Below, piece by piece: positions 24,263 through 36,400 of a stretch of 64,000 nucleotides of DNA. Source of the DNA: Lottia gigantea (Eukaryota > Mollusca > Gastropoda > Lottiidae); assembly GCF_000327385.1 (NCBI RefSeq), contig NW_008710211.1, positions 1,487,159 to 1,551,158 on the forward strand. Reading direction: 5' to 3'. The position numbers and the translations under genes are program-made. Numbering within the stretch: the first letter of the stretch is position 1; every line of letters begins with the position of its first letter. The notes beneath the pieces are model-generated. The model ran no database searches. It saw only the letters and a program-made list of their open reading frames with translations, and was not told where the DNA came from.

Positions 24263-24304
24263 TAACTGTAGTCTGTGTATGTGTGAGAGACATGAGTTAC
24301 CTAC

Positions 24305-24428
24305 CTTCTGCCCGCCACTGCTACTACTATCTGTTGTACCAGTGGTTGCTGTGGAATTCATGGAGGTTAGAGAACCTCGTCTTTCTATACTCAATTCTTC
24401 TAGAGAGTTCGTATCACTCTCCAACTCT
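24305..24428 (-). CDS. trio: trio exon 24 (linker after PH1)
   Basis: After completing an Arg codon the exon encodes [18 protein letters not shown], then [20 protein letters not shown]. It is acidic and Ser/Thr-rich, like the SQPDTISIASRTSQNT linker of TRIO, but without close identity. It ends in phase 0 before GTAGGT. The family's next unit is an SH3 domain, which I could not find in 1-24304. Confidence 0.88.
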
Positions 24429-27400
24429 CTACAAATAAAATCATTAAATAAATACAAAACAATAATACAAGAAGAAAATCTTTGGTTTTGAGGATCCTGT
24501 CAACCAACTGACTCATACCAAATCTCTTAGAATCAGATGGGAATGACAATCCTGTTAAAAGATACTACAATTCCAGAAAAAATACAAGTTTTATTTCAAA
24601 GAAAATTCCAATGTTTGACAGATTTTTAATTTGTGTATTTTTGGGAAAAAGGGTACAGCAGAAACTGATAGACAAGACCTTCCCAGTTACCCCTATTCTT
24701 ACAATATATGATAATTTCTATGTTTGGTTTAATGTCGACTAGATCTGTTTTCCTGGCAAAATTTCTCCAAAAGCTAAACACGTGTGATTGCCTGTATTCA
24801 CTATCAGAACTGACAAAAACATTTCATCTTTATCACTCAAAAGGCTTGGATTATAAAGAGAAAGTTGTAAACAGAACATACCTGCTAACACGACTTGGGT
24901 TGAACATTTTAGGTGGTGGTTTAAACATGGTTGTTTGTTTGTTTTTCAAAGCTTCATGCATGTACATCATTCTCTCTTGTATTAATTCTCTCATCTTCTT
25001 CACCCATTGTTGTTTCGTTTCTAATGATGACGCCTAAAAATGGATGCATATTGAAATTTAATTTTCTTGTCTTCCTTTTTTTTGATCTTTTCAAAACATG
25101 GCAAAAGATAAAACATTTGGTTTAAGCCTTATAGCTCCACTAAAATAAGAACTGTAAAGAGCCTCGCTAGTGAGACAGAGCGCATGCTCATTTTTACGGA
25201 ACTGTTGATGTCAACTTGGTATCCAGTTTTTAGAGAGTCTATGAAGAAAATTAGTTTTATTTTAAATCTGGCAACTTTGAAATATGGGAAATCTCGATGA
25301 ACTTAAAATTAGGAAGCTACCAAATGGAGGAACTTGTGATCATTAAAATTCAACAAAGTCAATAAACTTTGAGTCCATGATCTTTAAGCAGATAAGTTGA
25401 ATAAAGAAGGCAATAAACTTTAAGCTATTCACTCTCCAATTTCCACATATCACGTGTCTACCTACCTTGAGTATAATTCTATAATCAGATATCGGAGCAC
25501 GACCAGTCCACAGAGCAAACTTCGTCTCATCACCTTCTATATGTTCTGTTACATTGATTTCTGATATCTATAACAGATAAAATATGATTAAAGCCTGGAT
25601 CCAAATAGATATATAGAAATATAGTTTAAAAACAAATGAAACATTTTAAAATAACTAGCTGACGAATAATTTTTACCTCAATAATTTCCATCAGCTTTAA
25701 AAGATAGTGGACCACAGCCATATACGCCCACCGCGGCATGCAGATGGTAAATATTAAAGATTTTGGGGCAAAATTTTAAGTTTCATCAAAATCGGTTGAA
25801 AACTAAGAGAGTAATAGCATATTCAAGATTTTGCGGCAAGGGCAATAACTCTGCTTCTAATGGTCGAAAATAGCTCAAATTCAAACTTGATCTTCGTTTT
25901 ATTTCATCAAAAACTCTAGTTTTTATAGCGTTTACAAGCAAATGTTGACGGACGGACAGGGTTGCCGACAATATACGTCCACATAGAGAGATGCAAATAA
26001 AATATCACCTCAATCAAAATATGCCAGAAATACTATGATTGTATGACTTGACCTACAAATGGTAAGACAAACTGCTCTTATAATGGTAAGACAAACTGCT
26101 CTTATAATGGTAAGAATTTGTGAATCACATGATACAAATACCAATATCGATGGTGGCATTCCTACTCTCATATTTGCAGTTTTTCTTTATTTCATCATTT
26201 TCTTTAATACTTAGTTGCCACTTACCATTAATTTAAATTTAAAAACATATTTTGATTTTCCAGTACTGTCCTTGACTTCCTTGCCAAACACCAGACAGAC
26301 GTCAAACAGGAAGATATGACGATCTCGTCCCTTCTTGATCAGTTGTTTTGGATCCCAGACTGTAAAATTATCTTGAAGGATGACTTCTCCTAGAGCTTCT
26401 ATATGGTCCTCCATTCCTACCAACATACTTAGATGCATGGCGTCGTTCGCTTTCTTTGGCACATTTAACATCACTTCCAGACCATCCTGCACATTTACAA
26501 TAAAGGTTAATATCGTCCGAGGATGGATTTTATTCCAAGCAAAGGTGGTTTTAATTAAGAAAGATAAATTTCCAATTCCAATTCCAGATCTAGGTTAGGT
26601 TTGCCATATATGATCTGACAATATTCTTCATTTATTAAGTTCATTGGTTGATGAACACAGGATTTGAGAATGAATAAATATTTTCATATTTGTTTTTTTT
26701 TTTGTGTATTTTATCATAATTATTCATTCATTTATTAAAATTTATATATATATATATTAATAAAACTTTTTTTTCTGGTTTAATTTGTCAAGATGTATTT
26801 GGTCCGTACCAGGGGCAGGGGCTTGTTTATTTTTATCTGAATGTTATTGTGTATTCATACACCGCATTCCAAGATAGGTCAACCTAGGTCATTGCCATGA
26901 GATTTTTTGGTTACCAGAATTGTTTTGCTTGTACAAATTTCCATCTCTATGGTCATGTGATAAGAAGAGGTATTTTAGTAAGAATTAGAATTTACCTTAA
27001 TTTCTCCAGTATGAGCCTCACAACATGTCAATAAATCTTTTAATAAGAGTTGATATTTGGTGATACGTTGAACTGGTTTAATCAGAAACGATGCTAGGGG
27101 GTCGTTCAATTTGTGTTTAGCTTGCATTTCCTGAAATAAAATCATTCAAATATTAAATACAAGTTATGTTTCTAATTCTCAGAAAAGGTTTTTTAATCAA
27201 CACTGATTGATAAAATCTAAGACATATTTTCCTGAAGATGTAAATTGCAGAAACATTGTGTACAATTCAAACCAGGAATATTGTACCGCAACATTGTGTT
27301 TCCTTAAAAATGAGATCTACCCCTAAACATTGTTTTTATTAATGTTAACAGGCTGCCAATCTTCAAGATCAAATTGAAAAAATAAGAAAAATAAAAAAAT

Positions 27401-30400
27401 AAAAACTGATCTTACCTCGAAGAAATTGCCAGCTGATTCGACAAGTAGTGAGTTTGATTCTGGTTTGTTTTTACAATAAGTTACATAAATAGAGAACTTC
27501 TCGGCCTAAAAGACAAAATAATTCACAGATTGTAATATAAACAAACTTGTTCATCTTCCTACGGTGTCCTGGGGCCATCTTTTTCACCAAAGAATCTGAA
27601 CAAATTGTAACATGAGGCAATTCATTAATTGTGAAAAAAAATAATTTAATCTTACCCAGGTAACAAAACAATGGCCAACATCTTCTGGTATTGTTTCATA
27701 TTTCTCTAATTCTTTTAAAAATACTCTGAATAAAAAAAAAATCAAATTATTAGATCAAAGATCTTTGACTTCAGAAAAGAATATTTACAAAGATTTATTT
27801 AATCATTTTCCAGGTTTTTTAGTGTCAAATTAAGCAAACTCTTTGAATAATTAGTGTTTGTAATGAATTATCATGTATTCTTAATCATATCATAATGTGC
27901 TTATTGCATATAATGAAGAGGTTTAACCAATCATAAATGTACATATATGTACTGGATAATCAAAAAATAAGGAAACCCATCTTTAAATGATGACGTGAAA
28001 TCTATATTTCAAAAACACTTATACCAATTTCTAATATACGCAAAAATTCTGTCATTTGTTATTTGGGGATAAATAATGAAACTTTTAGTATTGATGCAAT
28101 TTTTTTTATTCAACTCAATGCATCAATATAAAGGAAGGAATCATGTTTCATCTGTGAAAGGTTGCAGATCTAGTACAATCACATCATTTTTTCAGTATCA
28201 CAGTAACTTACTTGTTGTGGAAATGATAAATTTCTTCCATGTTACCGAAAATAACTTTCTGTTTGCCCTTAATACCAGGTGGTACATTGTTACTGGTATC
28301 ACACATTTCATTTAAATAGCACTGAAAATATCAAAGAATACAGGTTTTACACGATAATAAAACAACACATTCACTTCGAATACCACCAGAGGCACAAAAA
28401 CTTAACTTAAAATCATTAACCAATTTATTTAACTTATTGGTTAGCCATTAAAATTGATCATTTTAACCAATGAGATGACAGTACTGTATTCCCTAAAATC
28501 TACGTTTTACATGAAAGGGAAAACAACACAGTTTGACTACCAACCAGAGGCACAAAAACTTAACTTAAAATCCAGTGGCAGAGCCAAAGGGGGGGCAGCA
28601 AATTTTTCGGGCAAAAATGTCATAACTAGGTTAAAGTTTCTGGCAATCTCAGATATCTCGCCCTCTCTCGGACGAAACCTGGCTCCTCCTCTTTTAAAAT
28701 CATTAAACAATCTATTCAACTGATTGGTTAGCCATTAAAATTGGTCATTTTAACCAATAAGAACTCATTTGTTGTCTAACGAGAGGCCCAAAACATTTTG
28801 TCTAATTTGTTTGTGAACATGTAACATATGGTGAACAATTTGTTATATACATATCAAATAATAATATCTTGAGCAGCAGTGAATCTAATTGACTAGTCTT
28901 ACCTTTAAACAAGTTTCAACATCTTTAACATAGGTTCTTTCAGTCTGTAATAGTTCAGCCATTATAAACCTGCAATAATAGTTAAATATATATAATCAAA
29001 AATATTTGTTTCCAATTGCGTTTATATGATCACATTTCATCAAATGAACAGAGGCTCAACTACCATAGGCACTGGTTGAACCAAGTCCAGTGGCCCCCAC
29101 TTCTTAAGGAGCCCAAAAACAATGCAGGAGAGTGTAAGTTAAAAACTAAAATTCCCATGGGAGTGGCATCAAAGGGTGACTTCGACTTCAAACACGAGTT
29201 AACATGGTAGCATGGAATGTCTATATATGGTCAAAAGTCCCGCCATATTGCCTTAACTCGATCAAATGAGATTGCGACCCTCACTCGGCTTGCTCGCTGA
29301 AGATAATTACCTCATTTCTCCATCAACCACAGAGTTTCAATCGAAGTCACCCAAAGTACTTTAGTCAAGGAGCCGTCACTCATCTAGTTGAGTCTTTGCA
29401 AATCAACGAACAAGCTATTAGAGATAGAGAGCTGGCACATAGCTTGACAAATTCCGAAGGAGTTTTATAGAAATAATAAAGGTCCTAGCCCTAGGAGAAA
29501 TCGGCTAATTGCACACTGCACAGTATTTTCTAATCTATTTGCCTGATTTGATTCAGAAGAAGATATATCACTTACTCTCGGCGTCTGGCTGATTTACGCT
29601 TTTCCTCTGTTAATTCTTTAGGTCGATGTTGTAGTTTTTCTTCTATAGAAGAATCAGATCTTCTCTGAGGAGTGGGGGTTTCTTCTTTTTCTTGGGGGTC
29701 AGGCTGAAATAGATTATTAGTATTATGATAGTTGCTTGTCAATTTCATTATTATTTTGTCACTTTTTCAGAGAAAATATTTGGAAAAGATGTTCAGTGAG
29801 CTATTCCTCCAACATTTCTTTATATGTAGGTTTTAATTCCATTCAGGTGACTGTCTGTAACACTATATTTATCAAAGAAAGTTTTAAAAGATCTGTGAAT
29901 GTGTATAGATATCTTCGTTACAGCTAAAGTCTAGAATTAACATGTCTTAAAAGAATTAATAACTCTTTTTACCAAAATGTTGTTTTGGATATCAAGTTTC
30001 GTTTGACGGTTCAGATTGTTAGTACTTGGTTTATTTATCCATACCTCTTTCTTCTGAACACCGAGTTTAGTTTCTAACATGGTTCGATATTTCTCCATTC
30101 TAGACAGGAAATCTTTATGGCGTTTGTCAACAGCGGCACACCATGACATGATATTCTTAGCGTGGATGTTACCCTTAGCAACAAAACCATCGGCAAGTTG
30201 AAGCAATAATTTCACATTTTCTTTGGTTTCCTGAAATATTCCAAAAAGGAGATAAGAGTGAGTACCTTTAGAAAGTTTTCTTTAGGCCTAAGTTTTTCAC
30301 CTCTTGAGGAGAGCGAGACTTCATAAACCTTAACAAAAATTGGCGGCAAGCTTCTTGATAATGTGGATGAGAAGCTAAGTTAGAGAGCTGTGAAAATTGT

Positions 30401-33400
30401 CAGCGTTCTATCAGCAAATCAGTCCTACTCCATTATCAGTAGCTCCAATTCTGATTTGATCATCAGGGAAGATAACCCAATAACATGCAAGTTGCCAAAC
30501 TTGTTTGTTTGGAGGGGTGAGTAATATATCTGGAGGGGCAATGGTGTATGGTGTTTAGTTGTAGTAATGGAATTGATCAGTTGTCAGAATTTTTTCAGGG
30601 GGGGGGGAGGGGGACAATCAAATTCTTGCCTCCCCTGTAGCTTCGGGTCTGCCTAATAATGTCAATAAGTTTATCCACTGCCATTAATCAGTTGAAACAT
30701 AGAAGAAGTCAGATTTAAACTAAAAGCACTCTGCTGAACCATATTTTAAACCGAAGCAGACAGCAACTTACCTTGGCTCTATTTCTAAAATCATAATGTT
30801 CTTTCAACAGTGATTCTGTTTCTTGTGGACTGCTACCAACTGCAGTGTGAGATTCCAGGTATGCCTCTCCATGATCATGGATCCATTCTAGAGCCTGAAA
30901 AATAAAAATCATAAATTTTACCTCAAAACCATTTCACTCCTGTAAATTTGGATAAAAGTCCCAAAAAATATCAAAAATCTAACCACCATGGCTAAGTTTT
31001 CTTGATGGATTCTATCTCTGAAACACGTCATCAACATAACTCTTCTTTATCATTAGTTATTGTCATCATCTTGTCTAGCCTTCTGTATTCCAAAGGACAA
31101 TTACTTAATCAATTAATGATTTATGAAAAAATAAAATGGTTCAAAAATGGAAGATTGCTTTGGTGAAATGGTAAGCATGTAACATGGTACGTAAAACAAA
31201 TCCATACCTGTTTAGCACTTTGTTCAAATAATAAAAATTGGTGACATTGATCAAGTTTACGTTTTTTCATCGTCCAACATTCAATAACAATATTTTCTTG
31301 GTGTAACAGCTGATCCAGGGTTGCTGAAAAAGTGATATTAAATCTGTTAACACAATTTCAAAATGGCCTATATATACCTTGCTTCATGACGTGAAGAATT
31401 TTGACATAAAATCAAAATCGTTTTGATTAAATTTTTCAAATAAACAAGAATAAAATATCAATATTCTATAAAATCTAGGAATAAATATAACAACAACTTG
31501 CACACTCTGAATCTCGGTTTGTACGACATTTTCAAAATCGAAACGATCTTAGCGCTAGGATGTCCTAGATTATTATCTTCTGACATTGAATCTAGGACAA
31601 CCTAGCGCTAAGATCGTTTCGAGAATACGTGGCCAGGTCGATATCCTTTGTCAACTCTATAAAGCTTTCAGAGAGTTCGTATAGCTAATAATGTATATTT
31701 TTTGATATTTTTCATTTACAATCACAGTTCTAAAATATATTTACCCTTGACATGACCCTCAGGACTTCTAAATTTCATCTGCATGCCCAGGAAATGGAGA
31801 TTACGATTGACATATTTTAAAAATGTTTCAGCTGTTCTTCTGGCTAGGGTACAGGCCTAAAAAATATAAACAAAATGTAATCTATTGATGCAAAAGCTAA
31901 AGTTAATATAGTTTATGACATGATTCAGCACACAAAAAGGCAGGGTTCGAATTCTACAGAAGCTGCAAAGCTCAGCCGGCAGCTAGCAGCAAGTCATTAA
32001 TAAGCACAAGATTGCCTGCAAGATCAGTGCAGTACAATCCAATCCTTCCAATTATCTTTCAGACCAGAAATATTTCTGAGCATCCACTTAGAAAAATGTT
32101 GTTGAATATTAGTAGATACCATCAAGACATCGACCCCCACCAGGCAAAGAATATAATTTGTTGGTACATACTAGATGAAACCATTAAATTCCTTGAAGGA
32201 AATTTTTAGTGCCAGCAATTGTCTCGAAAGCCTAATGTTGAGCACCCACAAAGCAAAAAGTATAATTTCTTGGTACGTTCAGATGGTTGATCCACAAGGC
32301 AAATACAATAAGTTCTTGGTACGTTCAGATGGTTGATCCACAAGGCAAATACAAACAGATCTTGGTACATACCTTAAGAAAAGCCTCCTTCTGTTCGTTA
32401 TGTTTATTAATTAGTTGTATTAAGAATGATGATTTATCTGTAGTATTAGTTTTATCTGAGTTACACCAATCTTCATCTCGTTTATAATCTCTATCTAATG
32501 ATTCTAGCACTGACCATACCTTTAATAGAATAGTTATAAATGTTATCAAACCATGCATTTTATAGAGAGGTATGCCACTTACTTTTTTTCCAAACCTCAA
32601 CAATTCTAAAAGGTATCCCGCTTTCATAGTTTCTATCATATATGTCTTATATATGTATCATTCAATAGAATTCCTTATGAAATGTTTTTTTATTTAATTC
32701 AATATCAAATTTTTCAAATGTGTTTTATTACATGTCAAGACTCTGGAAGGTTTCAGGTCAGTTTTGACATTTTTCCCTAGTATAAGGTTTCTTCATAAGA
32801 GAAACTCTCCTATAGAAGCACTGGCCTAGGTCACAAGTAAGGACTGTGAATTTCAGCATTGGAATACATCAATTTGATAGGAAATTACCTACTTCTGGAG
32901 AGATTTACAAGATAAGCAGTCTTAACTATCTACCTTTAAGGAATATAATCCTTTGTTAGGTAATGGCTGTTGTTCGGGAGAGCACATTATATGTCTGACG
33001 ATGAATCACACGAGTAGGGATGTACTATAGACACATTAAGTTAAGTTTATCATCCTGTTTTAAACATAAAATGAATTTTTTTACCTGTTCTGCTGTTTTG
33101 TACCAGTTCATAGAAGCCATGACCAGTTTGTGTCTTTCTTCTGCATGATACATCAACTGTTGCCAAGCTAACGTCACATTCTCTGCGATGGCACGAACTA
33201 GGTCTGAGTTATAATGCTGACCTTGTATCATCGCTTCAGCTTTCTGAGTCACCTGTACTACACTAATATGAGTTTTCTGGAAATAAATTTCAAAACAATC
33301 AAATTTATACCTTAAATAGTACATTTCAAATCAAAGACAAGATCTCAAATTATTAGCTCTACATAGGATATCTATAAATACTGGATGGTTGTTTCTACAT

Positions 33401-36400
33401 TTTTAAATTGTTATGAAAACAATCAAAATTTCACACAAGATTTCAAAACATTGTTATGATAGAGATACTTATTTTCATTCAAAATTCCATGCTCACATTG
33501 GATTACATTTCAACATTGTCTGTGTCCTCTGCGCATTTCAAAACATCATGGTACATTGAGTTCTATTTAACCAGCAATATCTTATAGATGGTAGGTTGCA
33601 AAGTAAGATTTGAAGACATAACAAGAAAATCTTTTCTTTGAACACCCTTGATCTGGTATCTACAGCCCGCCCAGCTTTGTTCTAGTTTAAGACTTAGTTT
33701 AAAACATTTCTTAAATCATAATTCATCAATGTAGTACCGAAGACCAACCTACCTCTATGGCAATCATGAAATGTTCATGTTCTTTTTTCAGAGTTTCAGC
33801 TTCTATGAGTGTGTTAGGACAGATAAAACTGGCTGTTAACATGGATTCTCCATTTCTGACCCAACATATTACCTACAATATGATAACAAATCTTATTATC
33901 TCATCATGAATAACATTAGAGAAAACAAATAGAAAAATTTTTTTTGAAAATTGTTTACTTCTTAATCTTTATTATTCAATTCAGAAATGAAGGTGGAGTT
34001 GTCAATCCAAAATGACTCCAAGGATCAATAATAAAACTGTTTTCATGTAATACAGTAAATTTAAGCCATTAAAATTAAAAAATCACAAGAATGATGAAGA
34101 AATACGAAAATCAGGTATCCTACTGAATTGTCTAAAAAATCATATCACTACTGGACACCATCATTGTCTGATAAAGACGAAATTACCTTTGTCGAAACTT
34201 CGCAAGTTATTTATAAAAGTAATTGATATCCATAAAATTGTGTCCAATTATTTATTACCCAATAACAAAATAACTAACTAAGGAAGATAAAAAGAAACAA
34301 AAATAGAACCATACCTGTCTGGCTTCAATCTCGAAGTTTCTCAATTGTACACACTGCTCTAGTCGGAGTCTCTTCTGTTCTGAGAACGTCTCTAGATCCA
34401 CTTCTCGTTCCTGGAGGTACTCGAGTAATATCTGGATCCTGGAACTGGCATCGTACTGGGAGTCTAACATCAACTGAACACCAGAACTCTCAAATAACTA
34501 ATACATCAAAACAACAAACAAACAAAACTACTAACTACTGTTATACTGAATATCTTCATAATCTACGTTTTCTTTATGGACTATTACATGTTAGAAAACT
34601 AGTGGTTCTATTGTTCTGAAAAAACTCTTACAAAATTTGACTATTTCTTTATAGTTTCTGACTAAACAAAAGAGCATGCAACGGAGAAGGTTATAATTCG
34701 TTTAATCCCTAACAAATTCCCTTTCCCCATTTCAGAAAATTCATAATTTTAGATTTTTTTACCAATGTGATCAAACCAACAGAGTCCTAAAATTGCTTGA
34801 TTTACTGGACAACTGCTGATATAGCTTTGGTCATCCAGCGATTGGAGCATCAATATATAAAGAATCAAAACTGACCTGACAGAGTTCTTGACCTCGTTGT
34901 ATAACCTCGTAAGTACAGTTCTGCATGTGTAATACGCTCTCATTATGCATCTGAAGAAGTTGCTCGGCCTTTGAACCATCTGTCACCAGTTCTTGATGTT
35001 GAAGCTCTTCCGACCATAATTCTAGTTGTGACGAAACCTGGGAAGAAATAATTTTTTTATAATAAGAGGAGATCTTCGCTTAGTGTGCCCAGTGCCAAGC
35101 ATCGGCCGAAACCATTCGCCATCATCAAGTGTTTAATTTCATTTGCCCTAACATTCACTCGTTTTAAAAGTGTGTTCACTCTGGCGTAGTCTATGACACA
35201 CTTTCCTATAACTCAACCAATCACGGTTGCTGAAAGCGTCACATGACAAATAAAATGGCAACCTTCAGTGAAGCAAGTTGAGTGCTAAAAGAAATTAATT
35301 ATGTTATGGGAGTCAAAGCCCAACTATATAAGCAACTGACGCTCTTCACATCTTTCTGGACACCACCATATTTTTATCATGTGACTGAGGTCCTTGCGCA
35401 TGCGTAATTTGATTTGCAGACGAGTTAACAACGCAGGCAATTGCCCAGTTTGTCCACTGCGTCGGGCCCCATGAATTCAGCAACGAATAGTTCGGCCAAA
35501 GTACCAGCAAATATAAATCTGCCCAGTCTCTCGTTAGCTGTAGAGACTTGAAAGTAACGAAACATAAATGATTAAGATAAAGTGCACAAAAAATGTCCAG
35601 CATTAGAATAATGTTACATTGTGTGACATTGAAAATTCATAAAAAATACTACAATTTACCTCAAGAGCATCTCTTTCAAAAACTCTGAGCTGAAGACAGA
35701 GATCCAGTTTCATTTTTCTGGCTGCCCACAGATCTTCCAGTTGATTTCTACTTTCATTGAGTTGATTTAATACACCTGAAAACATAGTCACATACTGAAA
35801 TCTTATCATACAATGTCACTACAATAAAACATTTCATGTAACTCAAACTGTGAACCATTGGTCCTAAGAGAGGAAGCAATTGCTTAAGTTTCAAGAAATG
35901 CTTAAGCTGTGAATTGATTTGTTTTGGTATCCAATGCCTCAGAGTTCATAAACTTTCTTGCCTAATTTTTAAATTGTAGGAATTTATCCCAAAAATAGAC
36001 TAATAGGATAATACACGTTAGTATGTCCTTATATCCACATAAAAACACCATATTTAGCAATCCATTTCTCATTTCAAACTTAGAGCGACAAAATTTACAA
36101 AAATATGTTTAAAAGTAATAAAAATGCATAATTTCCAATATATAATTGATTTCAATTCCAAGTTTCCTTAATAATAAAAATCACAAAAAATATACAAATA
36201 TTTTCAGAAGTCAAAAGACAAAAAATTAAGAAAATCTGCTGATAAATACATAACACTGATAAAAATTTGACAAAGTACGATATTACATTATAATAGTTCA
36301 CCTTGTTGCTATATTCCTGGTCATTGTTTTAATCTAACTTAGAAACATTGTGGTTAAATTGTTCAAATTTACACATCAAATAGAGAATTTGTGTAAAAGA

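Larger units (their letters stand above)
1..24304. other. repeat-rich region downstream of exon 24
   Basis: This is either a long trio intron or intergenic DNA; the gene is not finished at 24305, so intron is more likely. I found no SH3, DH2, PH2, Ig or kinase motifs. Stretches without a named repeat include about 690-1100, 2430-3050, 4140-4830, 5050-5970, 7380-7930, 8120-8840, 10300-11930, 13000-13490, 13940-15080, 15880-16450, 16990-17530, 19020-19630, 20220-20550 and 21770-22840. They look like ordinary AT-rich noncoding DNA. Confidence 0.6.
24429..35659 (-). other. introns 5-23 of trio
   Basis: These introns are 150-660 bases long. Contents I can name: a mollusc-type interspersed repeat in intron 21 (25706-25993), two to three 26-bp repeats at 26042-26112, a TTAA MITE derivative in intron 17 (27809-27992), a duplicated segment with a hAT-like insertion in intron 16 (28375-28760), a dispersed repeat in intron 14, a G-run with repeat remnant near 30598-30650 in intron 13, a palindrome in intron 11 and a foldback arm in intron 7. 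In the remaining introns I see only unremarkable AT-rich sequence. Confidence 0.8.
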
